Notes under the pieces: generated by a model
Databases searched by the model: none
What the model was told of the DNA's origin: nothing
The model's input: only the letters and a program-made list of their open reading frames with translations
Assembly (NCBI GenBank): GCA_937889855.1
Contig: CALBYK010000349.1
Location: 1-10,179 of the forward strand
From: an uncultured Prevotella sp.
GTDB taxonomy: Bacteria; Bacteroidota; Bacteroidia; Bacteroidales; Bacteroidaceae
DNA length: 10,179 bases
Direction of reading: 5' to 3'
Position numbers and translations under genes: made by a program
In this document: positions 1-7,155 of the stretch, piece after piece
How positions within the stretch are numbered: position 1 is the stretch's first letter
How the letters are laid out: each line of letters opens with the position of its first letter

Positions 1-1253
1 TAGCCTGCTGGACGCTCTACATGTTCGACCCCATGCAGTACCTTGCTGCCATGCACCCCGAGTATACTGGCGGCATAGCAGGAATGGCCGAGAAGGTGAC
101 GTCTATCATCCAGGAGCACCTTGGCGACACGTCCACCACGCTCTTCTTCCTCATGGGAGCCATGACCATCGTCGAGATAGTCGACCAGAACGGAGGCTTC
201 AACTGGGTGCGCGGCGTGATGAAAACAAAGTCGAAACGCGCCCTTCTGTGGCGCATAGCCTTCATGACCTTCATCCTCTCGGCTATTCTCGACAACCTCA
301 CCACGAGCATCGTGATGATAATGATTCTGCGCAAGCTCGTCAGCGACCGCAAGGACCGGCTTTACTATGCAGCCCTTGTCATCATCGCGGCCAACTCAGG
401 CGGTGCTTTCTCCCCGATTGGCGACGTGACCACCATCATGCTTTGGAACAAAGGACTCATCACGGCTGCTGGAGTGATAAGCGAGATTCTCATCCCGTCG
501 CTCCTCTCGATGGTTATTCCAGCCTTCATCTTCCAGTATCATCTGAAGGGCGAGTTGCATATGCCCGAGGTCAAGGCTGGCGCCGCAACCAATGTGGGCG
601 ATTTCTCCGAGGGTCAGCGCAAGGCGGTGTTCATAATCGGTGTGGGCGGATTGATGTTCGTGCCGGTGTTCAAGACCATCACCCATCTGCCTCCATTTGT
701 TGGAATATTGCTTGTTCTCGGTGTGTTGTGGACCACCACGGAGGTGTTCTACCGTCACCTGCACCGCGGTCACGACGACGAGGGCACGCAGAAGCGCGTC
801 ACCAACCTGCTCTCGCGTGTAGACATGTCGACAATACTCTTCTTCCTCGGCATCCTCATGGCAGTGGCCTGCCTCTCCGAGGTAGGCGTGCTCACGGCAT
901 TAGGCAGTGGGCTCAACACCGTGTTTGCTGGCAACCACTATCTTGTGACGGGCATCATAGGTGTGCTTTCGAGCATTGTTGACAACGTGCCTCTCGTGGC
1001 AGGATGCATGGGTATGTATCCCGTTGCGCCAACAGGCGACATGGCTGTCGACGGCATCTTCTGGCAGTTGCTCGCCTATTGCGCCGGTGTGGGTGGATCG
1101 ATGCTCATCATAGGCAGTGCCGCCGGTGTCGTGGTGATGGGTCTTGAGAAGATAACCTTCGGATGGTACATGAAGAATATCACGTGGATAGCGTTTGTGG
1201 GCTATATCGCGGGAATAGTGAGCTATTGGTGCTTGCGCACGTTCGTGTTCTAA
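1..1253 (+). CDS. nhaD: NhaD-type Na+/H+ antiporter (5' end outside window)
   Basis: Inner-membrane antiporter of the ion transporter superfamily, expected to expel sodium in exchange for protons. The frame is open from the first complete codon at position 3, before the ATG at 21, so the true start lies upstream. About 416 residues are visible, against a usual length somewhat above that. The protein is almost entirely hydrophobic helices. Family signatures include two helix breaks with acidic residues, SAILDNLTTS (about residues 87-96 from the ATG at 21) and SSIVDNVPLVAG in the C-terminal half, plus GGAFSPIGDVTTIMLW at about 127-142. The two repeated DN motifs match the inverted-repeat organisation of this superfamily. 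The gene is GC-rich with C/G-ending codons, unlike the AT-rich genes that follow. It ends at TAA and is followed by a terminator-like inverted repeat. Family assignment is firm; the ion is inferred from the family. Confidence 0.9.
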   Translation, partial: ACWTLYMFDPMQYLAAMHPEYTGGIAGMAEKVTSIIQEHLGDTSTTLFFLMGAMTIVEIVDQNGGFNWVRGVMKTKSKRALLWRIAFMTFILSAILDNLTTSIVMIMILRKLVSDRKDRLYYAALVIIAANSGGAFSPIGDVTTIMLWNKGLITAAGVISEILIPSLLSMVIPAFIFQYHLKGELHMPEVKAGAATNVGDFSEGQRKAVFIIGVGGLMFVPVFKTITHLPPFVGILLVLGVLWTTTEVFYRHLHRGHDDEGTQKRVTNLLSRVDMSTILFFLGILMAVACLSEVGVLTALGSGLNTVFAGNHYLVTGIIGVLSSIVDNVPLVAGCMGMYPVAPTGDMAVDGIFWQLLAYCAGVGGSMLIIGSAAGVVVMGLEKITFGWYMKNITWIAFVGYIAGIVSYWCLRTFVF

Positions 1254-1305
1254 GAAAGCGGATGATGAGTCTTATATATAATTTGAATGTAGGACTTTTA
1301 TGAAA

Positions 1306-1359
1306 AGGATGTCATTTTAACTTATCGTATCAGATTATTCACAGTTAAAATGGCATCCT
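1306..1359. terminator. Inverted repeat between convergent genes, probable bidirectional terminator
   Basis: Two 17-base arms, 1306-1322 and 1343-1359, are complementary at 16 of 17 positions (the exception can form a G-U pair), with a 20-base loop. The repeat lies between the 3' ends of nhaD (plus) and the LuxR-type gene (minus), where a shared terminator is expected. No long T run follows on the plus strand; on the minus strand the stem is followed by a short T tract. The loop is longer than in a typical intrinsic terminator, so the role is inferred mainly from position and stem strength. Confidence 0.6.
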
Positions 1360-1374
1360 CTAATTATTGTTGCA

Positions 1375-2121
1375 TCATTCAAATTGATAGTTGCCAATTA
1401 CTGTTAATGCCTCAGAGATATTATTAACACCTAATTTCTTGAATATATGCGCACGGTGCGTTTTGACGGTATTAATGGAGAGGCAAAGGTTTTGGGCAAT
1501 TTCCTTGTTGGTCATTCCCATTCTAATACGATTTAGTATAGTTTTCTCAGTAGAGCTCAAAATTTGGATAATATTGATTTCTTCAAATTCACATCTGCAG
1601 AAATCAAAACAAAATCTTTTTCCTAATGGACTAATGATTTGACATTCAATATCAGTTTTGTTAGAATGGCATACTGTAAATAGACCTATCTGTGTCAATC
1701 CGTCATTTCTTAAAGTGACCGGTGTGAATTTTTGAGTAATGTATAACTCATGATTGCGTACCGAGATTGGAAAATCTATTACACAAACATGTTCCATGAA
1801 TTCAAAGTCAGAAAGTTCTTTGCTCACCCATGGATAATTTTCGTGAATGAGAAGCAATTTTTCTAAAGTTTCATCAGAAATCAGAGACCAATAAGGATTC
1901 TCACAATTTCTTTTTAGGTCTTTGTCAGTAATCTCGTCTAAATATAATAATCGTGCTGATTTATATATGAGTTTGTGACTGTCGAAATCAATTACAAATG
2001 TACTCTGATTATTTAGACGAGACATCGAATTTATAATATTTACAATATAATTAATATTTATATTATTTTCACGTTCAATATTTCCTATTTTGTTAAAAAA
2101 AAGTTTATTAACGTTTTGCAT
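1375..2121 (-). CDS. LuxR-type transcriptional regulator
   Basis: A 248-residue DNA-binding protein. The C-terminal 61 residues (188-248) form a LuxR/FixJ-type helix-turn-helix: LSSTEKTILNRIRMGMTNKE, then IAQNLCLSINTVKTHRAHIF, then KKLGV. The recognition helix is the SINTVKTHRAHIFKKLG part. The region at about 30-150 is not a receiver domain (no phosphoacceptor Asp motif) and looks like a divergent PAS-like or ligand-sensing domain; that is a guess from length and layout. It is transcribed away from the RiPP cassette, with 326 bases between its start and the precursor start, which makes it the likely local regulator, either of the cassette or of itself. The gene is AT-rich like the cassette and unlike nhaD. 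The start ATG sits about a dozen bases downstream of a good promoter element, implying a very short leader. The signal it senses is unknown. Confidence 0.85.
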   Translation of the reverse strand: MQNVNKLFFNKIGNIERENNININYIVNIINSMSRLNNQSTFVIDFDSHKLIYKSARLLYLDEITDKDLKRNCENPYWSLISDETLEKLLLIHENYPWVSKELSDFEFMEHVCVIDFPISVRNHELYITQKFTPVTLRNDGLTQIGLFTVCHSNKTDIECQIISPLGKRFCFDFCRCEFEEINIIQILSSTEKTILNRIRMGMTNKEIAQNLCLSINTVKTHRAHIFKKLGVNNISEALTVIGNYQFE

Positions 2122-2137
2122 AATTTATATTTTTAGG

Positions 2138-2168
2138 CAAAGGTATTTTATTTTTCTGTATCAACAAA
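2138..2168 (-). promoter_or_regulatory. Probable promoter of the LuxR-type gene
   Basis: On the minus strand, TACCTTTG (2138-2145) matches the Bacteroidetes -7 consensus TAnnTTTG. A TTG at 2165-2167 lies 19 bases upstream, as expected for the -33 element. The start codon at 2121 would then be only about 10-13 bases from the transcription start, so the transcript would be nearly leaderless. Confidence 0.6.
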
Positions 2169-2302
2169 TATAATAATGCAAAAAATCATTTATACGTAAT
2201 AAATGATATGTAAATGATAAAGAAAATGATTGTTTTACTGCAAATTGAAGCTTATTTATGTGTAGTGCTTATTATTTAATACTTTGGGGTGATGAGGTGT
2301 TG

Positions 2303-2334
2303 TTGGGTTTCTATTTTTTTTTTGCTTACCTTTG
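2303..2334 (+). promoter_or_regulatory. Probable promoter of the RiPP cassette
   Basis: TACCTTTG at 2327-2334 matches the Bacteroidetes -7 consensus TAnnTTTG. TTGG at 2303 supplies a -33 element with a 21-base spacer that includes a T tract. Transcription would start near 2340, leaving about 100 bases of leader before the precursor ATG at 2448. The -7 element overlaps a perfect 10-base palindrome, CTTTGCAAAG (2330-2339), which could be a regulator site or chance. Confidence 0.6.
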
Positions 2335-2447
2335 CAAAGTCAGATAGAGGTGCCAATATTTGTGCTGACCAGACAGCAACAGTTAATAACGGAGCGGATT
2401 TCGAAAAGCTACATGAGTAGAGTTAATTATCAATAACAAAATCGGTT

Positions 2448-2684
2448 ATGAATGATAAAGCAAAAGCCGTTAAGCTCAGTAAGGATGAGGCCGGCAAGTT
2501 GAAGGGTGGATTTTCTGTCCAGTCAATAGAAGTGCAAAATAGCCTCTTTGCCTCAAACGGAAACTGTTTAGGAGGTGGATGGGGAGACACAAATACCAAT
2601 TGCACAGGTACATGTTCTGGTTGTTCTATAAACCAGCAGCCAGGTACATCAACTGGTACTGGTTCTACTACAATAAGAAAATAG
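2448..2684 (+). CDS. RiPP precursor peptide with double-glycine leader (GG-Bacteroidales type)
   Basis: A 78-residue peptide that is probably matured and exported. The leader runs to G20-G21 (KLSKDEAGKLKGG|F) and resembles the lysine- and leucine-rich GG leaders of Bacteroidales natural-product precursors that sit beside radical SAM maturases. Cleavage after G21 would leave a 57-residue core. The core has four cysteines, C40, C52, C56 and C59, the last three packed as NCTGTCSGC; a glycine patch with one Trp (LGGGWG); and a Gly/Thr/Ser-rich tail ending in IRK. The start ATG at 2448 places the leader at the N-terminus and follows a promoter with a leader of about 100 bases. A radical SAM/SPASM enzyme begins 135 bases downstream, and a C39 peptidase remnant lies further along the same strand. 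The final modification is unknown; cysteine thioether links are one possibility. The precursor role rests on leader, size and context. Confidence 0.8.
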   Translation: MNDKAKAVKLSKDEAGKLKGGFSVQSIEVQNSLFASNGNCLGGGWGDTNTNCTGTCSGCSINQQPGTSTGTGSTTIRK

Positions 2685-2737
2685 TAACTCAAGTTTCTAA
2701 TTTAGGCAAATGGAATAACAATCCAGTAAATCATAGC

Positions 2738-2757
2738 CCAGGACCGCTTGATCCTGG
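2738..2757 (+). repeat. Short hairpin between precursor and maturase genes
   Basis: CCAGGA (2738-2743) and TCCTGG (2752-2757) are perfectly complementary around an 8-base loop, in the 135-base gap after the precursor. No T run follows, so it is not a full terminator. It could slow or protect the transcript so that the precursor is made in excess over the enzyme, as is common in RiPP operons. That role is inferred, and a 6-base stem can occur by chance. Confidence 0.3.
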
Positions 2758-2819
2758 ACTATTGGAGGGCATAGCTTTCGGCCAATTATAATAAATAAGA
2801 AACTATAGTTGTTTTATTT

Positions 2820-4103
2820 ATGAAGTGGAGTATATACAATGAGTTAGTAAAAGACGAGAACAAAAACTGTATGTTCTTGTTCAACCCTTTAAGAGGAAAG
2901 TATTTTATTTTAGATAGCAAATTAAATGAACTCATAACAAAAGGCATTGATAATGTTTGTGTAATCGAAGATAATCATCCAGACCTATACAATAGGTTAG
3001 TGCTTGAGGAATTTTTAATCCCTGACAATCTTGATGAGATGGACGAATGTGTAAAGTTGTTGAGCCATAAATATGCATCCATTTCAAATCTAAGAATTAC
3101 AATTAACCCGACACTTGATTGTAATCTAAGATGTTGGTATTGTTATGAATCTCACATCAAAGGGAGTGTCATGAGTTCCGAAATACAGGATGCTGTTATT
3201 CGTTTTGTGGAAAAGCAAGCCCACTCTGAAGAACTTGATCAAATACATTTGTCATTCTTTGGTGGAGAACCGTTGTTAAAATATGAGGCAGTAGTAAAGC
3301 CGATTGTAAAAAGGTGTATTGAAATATGTAAAGCATACAATAAGCATTTTTTGTTGAGTTTTACTACTAATGGAGTGTGTCTAACACCAAGTGTTACAGA
3401 CGAATTGTTAGATATGGGTGCATCATTCAGCATACAGGTTGCCTTTGATGGAAATAAGGAGATACATAATTCTGTGAAATGTTTCGCTAATGGCAGTGGC
3501 TGTTATGATATAGTTAAGAGAAATCTGTGCTATGCCATAGAAAAAGGAACTGTGACCACAATTAGGTGTAACTATACAATGTCAAACATTGAGTCATTCA
3601 TTGACTTGTTGAAGGATTTCAGAGACTATTGGCATTATCCAAATGTAAGGTTTGCATTCCATAAAGTCTGGCAAGAACAAGAGTCAAAAGAGTTGTTTGA
3701 GAAGAGAGCATTGATAAAGGAATATATCAATAAGGCAGGAATAAAGTCAAACATAAACTCGTTCTATGGAAACAGCATTAGTCCTTGTTATGCTGATTAT
3801 GACAACAACGTAGTTATAAACTATAATGGAGATGTCTTTAAATGTACTGCAAGAGATTTCAAGCCACAACACAGATTGGGGCATTTGGAAACATCTGGAG
3901 ATATAATATACAATGATGTCTATGCGGAAAGAAAGACAAAGAGACTGACAAAACAATGCAAGACATGCAGATTGCTCCCAATATGCACCATATGTTTTCA
4001 ACAACGTGTTGAATCAAAAGACGGAAATTGTCTGAAGCCAATTATGCGTGAAAATGCGGCAGACAATATCCAAAAATATTTTTATGACGTTGTAAAAAAT
4101 TAA
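2820..4103 (+). CDS. Radical SAM/SPASM peptide maturase
   Basis: A 427-residue iron-sulfur enzyme that probably modifies the upstream precursor using S-adenosylmethionine. The radical SAM cluster motif is C101-x3-C105-x2-C108 in the segment NPTLDCNLRCWYCYESH. The family GGEP motif follows at 148-151 (FFGGEPL). The C-terminal third carries a cysteine-rich SPASM region that binds auxiliary clusters: C323, C342, C380, C383, C389, C392 and C404, including CKTCRLLPICTIC. The first 80-90 residues lack the barrel and look like the N-terminal peptide-recognition region usual in such maturases; this is inferred. Length and motif spacing are normal and no damage is visible. It is in line with the precursor and is followed six bases after its stop by the barrel protein ATG, so the two are co-transcribed. 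The exact chemistry (sactionine, other thioether, or carbon-carbon link) cannot be read from the sequence. Confidence 0.9.
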   Translation: MKWSIYNELVKDENKNCMFLFNPLRGKYFILDSKLNELITKGIDNVCVIEDNHPDLYNRLVLEEFLIPDNLDEMDECVKLLSHKYASISNLRITINPTLDCNLRCWYCYESHIKGSVMSSEIQDAVIRFVEKQAHSEELDQIHLSFFGGEPLLKYEAVVKPIVKRCIEICKAYNKHFLLSFTTNGVCLTPSVTDELLDMGASFSIQVAFDGNKEIHNSVKCFANGSGCYDIVKRNLCYAIEKGTVTTIRCNYTMSNIESFIDLLKDFRDYWHYPNVRFAFHKVWQEQESKELFEKRALIKEYINKAGIKSNINSFYGNSISPCYADYDNNVVINYNGDVFKCTARDFKPQHRLGHLETSGDIIYNDVYAERKTKRLTKQCKTCRLLPICTICFQQRVESKDGNCLKPIMRENAADNIQKYFYDVVKN

Positions 4104-4109
4104 TTGCTT

Positions 4110-6434
4110 ATGAAGTTAAGACTAATACTATTTATGTTACTTTCCTTAATAGCGGATAGCATTGCCGCTCAGGTTATTTCAGGAAAGGTAACGGATGAAA
4201 ATAAAAAGCCTTTGTTGTCAGCCAGTGTAATACTAAGGAATTTACAGGATTCTTCCTATATTTCAGGAACCGCTACAAATGCAGAAGGAGAGTTTGTCTT
4301 GACTGTTAAGCAGAACATGGAATATCTCTTGCAAATATCCTATCTTGGATATAAAAACGTAGACCGAGTTTGTAAGTCAGGCTCTATCGGCTCTATTTCA
4401 ATGGCTGTTGACTCTAAATTTATCAGCGAAACTAAAGTCATAGCATCAAGAATTAAGCAGGACGCCAATGGATACACTGTCCATCTTAGGGGTTCGGACA
4501 TCACAAAAGGCAAGCAATCGTCGGATGCGCTTGTGTTTCTTCCGGGAGTGAACAAAGAGGAAGGAAGCTATAAGATTAACGGATTGCTGGTGAGCGACAT
4601 ATATGTTGACGGTGTGAAGCTACCTTCCTATGACGAGCTTGGCAACATACCTGCCGACATGATAGACAATGTGAAGGTGAACTTACTTGCCGGCAGCAAT
4701 CAGAATGCGGCTATGACTGGCGGAACAATTGAGATATTCTTGCGGCAGCCCATTGATGGCGGATATTATGGTTCATTGACAGGAGAAGGCACTTCATATC
4801 CATCTTATGGCTTTAGCAATGAGAAAACAGGAGGCGTTGTGTATGGACGCTACAAGAATCTCAGCATATACGATAATTTGTCGTTTGACTTCAATCAACC
4901 GCAAGAGAAGGCAAGGCAGACGATATTTGACCATGAAGCTGGTTCGGTGACAGATATTGAAGATAAAATAAAATATAGAGGATGGGGCGTTAAAAACAGA
5001 CTTAGCCTTACACAGCAGATTAATGCGAAGAACTCTATAGGCGGAAGCTATTATATTGCCACGGACAAGCTTAATACATCGTCCTTCACTTCGTCACAAG
5101 ATGCCTCAGTACAATCAACAATAGAAAACCGTAATCATTACCTCGACCAGGAGGTGACGCTGAAAAGCACGTCGGCATTTGTGCATGGAACGACATTAGA
5201 GTGTGTAGGCGATTTCTTCAACCGTAGTTCGTCCACTAAGTCTGGTTATTTATATGCCAATATGGAACCTGCAAAGTCAGAGGACAAGTCATCGCTGAAC
5301 ATGTACAAGTTTTCAGTTGACTTGAATACACCTATCAGTAGAAAAGCCGTCTTTAAGTATGGTGCTTCCATTCAATACATAACATCCGAATATACACCAA
5401 AAGAAACAGCAGGAACAACCTCCGAACGTTTTAACACGAGCCACACGGCTGTACGTACCAGCGGCTTGACACCTTTGGCATATGTTTCTGCAATGGGACA
5501 GATATGGAAACTGATGTATAGTGCCGGGATAAACTTCCAGTTTAACCGCATTATATATAAAGTATTGGCAAATGGCGCCACTTCAACGTCCAACCAATTT
5601 GGCATAAACCCTCAATTGCAAATGATGATGCCGTTGGACAAAGTGGGGAAAAATGCCCTTATGCTTAACTATAAACGCACGTTGGACGACATTCCGTATG
5701 CCGCAATATCATCTGTGATAAACTGGAGCGACGCCTACAACTACACTGTCGGAAACCCCGACCTGAAGTCTCCGTCTGCTGATATTGTTATGGCAGGATT
5801 GTCATTGTTGCGCAATACTCTGAATTTCACGGCTCTATATGCCCGTTCCAGGAACAGCATATATTGGGAAACTCGTCAAAGCCAGACGGTGGCAGACGTT
5901 TTTTATACGATTCCAGTCAATCTGTCTGGCAATGATGCATATGGCTTTGGTGTTGAGTTGAACTGCAAGCCGGCAAAACCTTGGGACATGAAACTGTCCT
6001 GCCGCTTCGAGCTGCACACTGAAGATATAACCTTAGGTGGTGTAGAGTACAATAAGACGCGATTCAGACAATACTATGCAATGTACAACACCTGCAGTTT
6101 AGAGCATGGCTGGGGAGGTATGCTGAGCGCGATACTGGAGCCTACTTTCAAATCTTACGACAGAACATACCATACAATATATAATGTAGGAGGGCAGATT
6201 TACAAGTCGATGTGCAAGAACAAGCTTCAGCTTACTTTGCTGTTTAACGCGATAGGCAAACAGCGGGAATACGACCGTCAGACCAGCAACAGCAAGATTA
6301 CATATAACAACAACACATCGGTACAAAGCATAGGATTGTCGCTGATATGGAGATTCTCAGGCGGAAAGAATACGAACATTAAAGCAATAGACAATGCTGC
6401 ACAGGGTTATAAGGAAATTATTGACGCTAAGTAG
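4110..6434 (+). CDS. Outer-membrane beta-barrel protein with carboxypeptidase-like regulatory domain (TonB-receptor-like)
   Basis: Exported outer-membrane protein of about 774 residues. The frame is open from a TTG at 4104, but the ATG at 4110 is preferred because it starts a clean signal peptide (MKLRLILFMLLSL...SIAAQ). Next comes a carboxypeptidase-D-like regulatory fold (about 22-100; VISGKVTDENKKPLLSASV and ISYLGYK). A plug-like domain follows (about 110-210; SDALVFLPGV, YVDGVKLPSYDEL, TGGTIEIFLRQ), then a long strand-rich barrel to the C-terminus, ending in SLIWRFSGGK and a short polar tail typical of this Bacteroidetes family. I see no obvious TonB box. It sits between maturase and exporter remnant, so it may be the outer-membrane route, receptor or immunity factor for the peptide; which of these cannot be decided. 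No frameshift or stop is visible. Base composition rises towards the 3' half compared with the AT-rich maturase gene. Confidence 0.82.
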   Translation: MKLRLILFMLLSLIADSIAAQVISGKVTDENKKPLLSASVILRNLQDSSYISGTATNAEGEFVLTVKQNMEYLLQISYLGYKNVDRVCKSGSIGSISMAVDSKFISETKVIASRIKQDANGYTVHLRGSDITKGKQSSDALVFLPGVNKEEGSYKINGLLVSDIYVDGVKLPSYDELGNIPADMIDNVKVNLLAGSNQNAAMTGGTIEIFLRQPIDGGYYGSLTGEGTSYPSYGFSNEKTGGVVYGRYKNLSIYDNLSFDFNQPQEKARQTIFDHEAGSVTDIEDKIKYRGWGVKNRLSLTQQINAKNSIGGSYYIATDKLNTSSFTSSQDASVQSTIENRNHYLDQEVTLKSTSAFVHGTTLECVGDFFNRSSSTKSGYLYANMEPAKSEDKSSLNMYKFSVDLNTPISRKAVFKYGASIQYITSEYTPKETAGTTSERFNTSHTAVRTSGLTPLAYVSAMGQIWKLMYSAGINFQFNRIIYKVLANGATSTSNQFGINPQLQMMMPLDKVGKNALMLNYKRTLDDIPYAAISSVINWSDAYNYTVGNPDLKSPSADIVMAGLSLLRNTLNFTALYARSRNSIYWETRQSQTVADVFYTIPVNLSGNDAYGFGVELNCKPAKPWDMKLSCRFELHTEDITLGGVEYNKTRFRQYYAMYNTCSLEHGWGGMLSAILEPTFKSYDRTYHTIYNVGGQIYKSMCKNKLQLTLLFNAIGKQREYDRQTSNSKITYNNNTSVQSIGLSLIWRFSGGKNTNIKAIDNAAQGYKEIIDAK

Positions 6435-7155
6435 AAATGGCTTCCGCAAGAGGGATGTACATTTTAAGACAAAGCATTTTGTCAAGCAAAAAGATTCTAT
6501 GGCATGCGGCATCGCATGTCTGCAAATGATATGTAAGTATTATGACAGAGAGCAATTGGCTGGCTCTCTGTCAAATATTCAAATTGCTTCTGCAGACGGT
6601 ATTTCCATGCTGTGTATGGAAGAAATTGCAAATTCTTTGGGATTGGATACAATTTGCGCAAGAGTGAATGTTGAATATCTTATAAAGAATATAAATCCTT
6701 GCATATTGCACTGGAATCAAAACCATTTCGTTGTATTATACAAAATAAGTAGTAAAAAGCGGTTTTATATTGCCGACCCAAATAGAGGACTTGTCACATA
6801 CACCATTGATGAGTTCAAGAAACACTGGGTAAATGCGAATGACAGTGAAGGTGATGAAGGTATTAAGAATCAAAATATTGGATTTATCTGGCTGATACTC
6901 ATTGGGCAGTTTGTGCTTACAATCAGCCGTATGTCTATGGATGTTATACGGAGCTGGCTGCTTCTGCACATATCGCTGCGAATCAACATATCGTTAGTAA
7001 GCGACTTCTTTATAAAGCTGCTTAAACTGCCGATGTCATTTTTTACACCCTGCCTCCAGTTTGCTGCTTCTTACCAAACTTCCGTCAGCTTGGAACAGAT
7101 TGAATTTGGAGTCTTGTGGCAAATTTCAGTTAGCCAATATTTTAAGAGTTTCTGA
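6394..7155 (+). pseudogene. Remnant of a C39-peptidase ABC exporter (peptidase domain intact, rest deleted)
   Basis: Bacteroidales exporters of this type cut the GG leader of a peptide and pump it out; full proteins are about 700 or more residues. Here 253 codons remain. The peptidase domain (about 24-150) is complete: oxyanion Q32, catalytic C38 in MACGIACLQMI, H111 in HWNQNHFVV and D128 in ADPNRG. After GDEGI (about 157) the protein jumps to NQNIGFIWLILIGQF, normally found some 80-90 residues later, so the linker and first helices look deleted in frame. The match ends at LPMSFF (residue 217, base 7044); the rest is out of context, and the ATPase domain is absent. The start is doubtful: ATG 6394 overlaps the barrel gene by 41 bases, and the ATG at 6455 is out of frame, so a small indel at the 5' end is possible. 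A free or membrane-anchored protease might still be made. Confidence 0.8.

Larger units (their letters stand above)
2122..2447. other. AT-rich divergent intergenic region
   Basis: This 326-base gap separates the minus-strand LuxR-type gene from the plus-strand precursor gene. It holds one promoter-like element facing each way and a precursor leader RNA of about 100 bases. The central part (about 2170-2290) is very AT-rich, and I see no open frame worth calling. Short complementary segments occur in the leader (for example GTCAG at 2339-2343 with CTGAC at 2365-2369), but they are too weak to call a riboswitch. Confidence 0.6.

Noticed and set aside
1306..1359. The strong inverted repeat considered as the ends of a miniature transposable element.
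   Set aside because: The element would be only 54 bases, with no flanking target duplication, and it lies exactly where a convergent-gene terminator is expected.
2433..2449. A 17-base segment here matches 7594-7610 at 15 positions (both contain AAAATCGG), suggesting direct repeats flanking the cassette.
   Set aside because: It is short, AT-rich and overlaps the precursor start codon, so it does not bound a sensible element. Chance similarity is more likely.
2579..2791. A 70-codon plus-strand frame overlapping the precursor and running into the gap, with a plausible-looking tail (NHSPGPLDPGLLEGIAFGQL).
   Set aside because: Its only ATG lies inside the precursor in another frame, it lacks a leader or promoter of its own, and I see no known motif. 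A programmed frameshift extending the precursor cannot be excluded, but nothing supports it.
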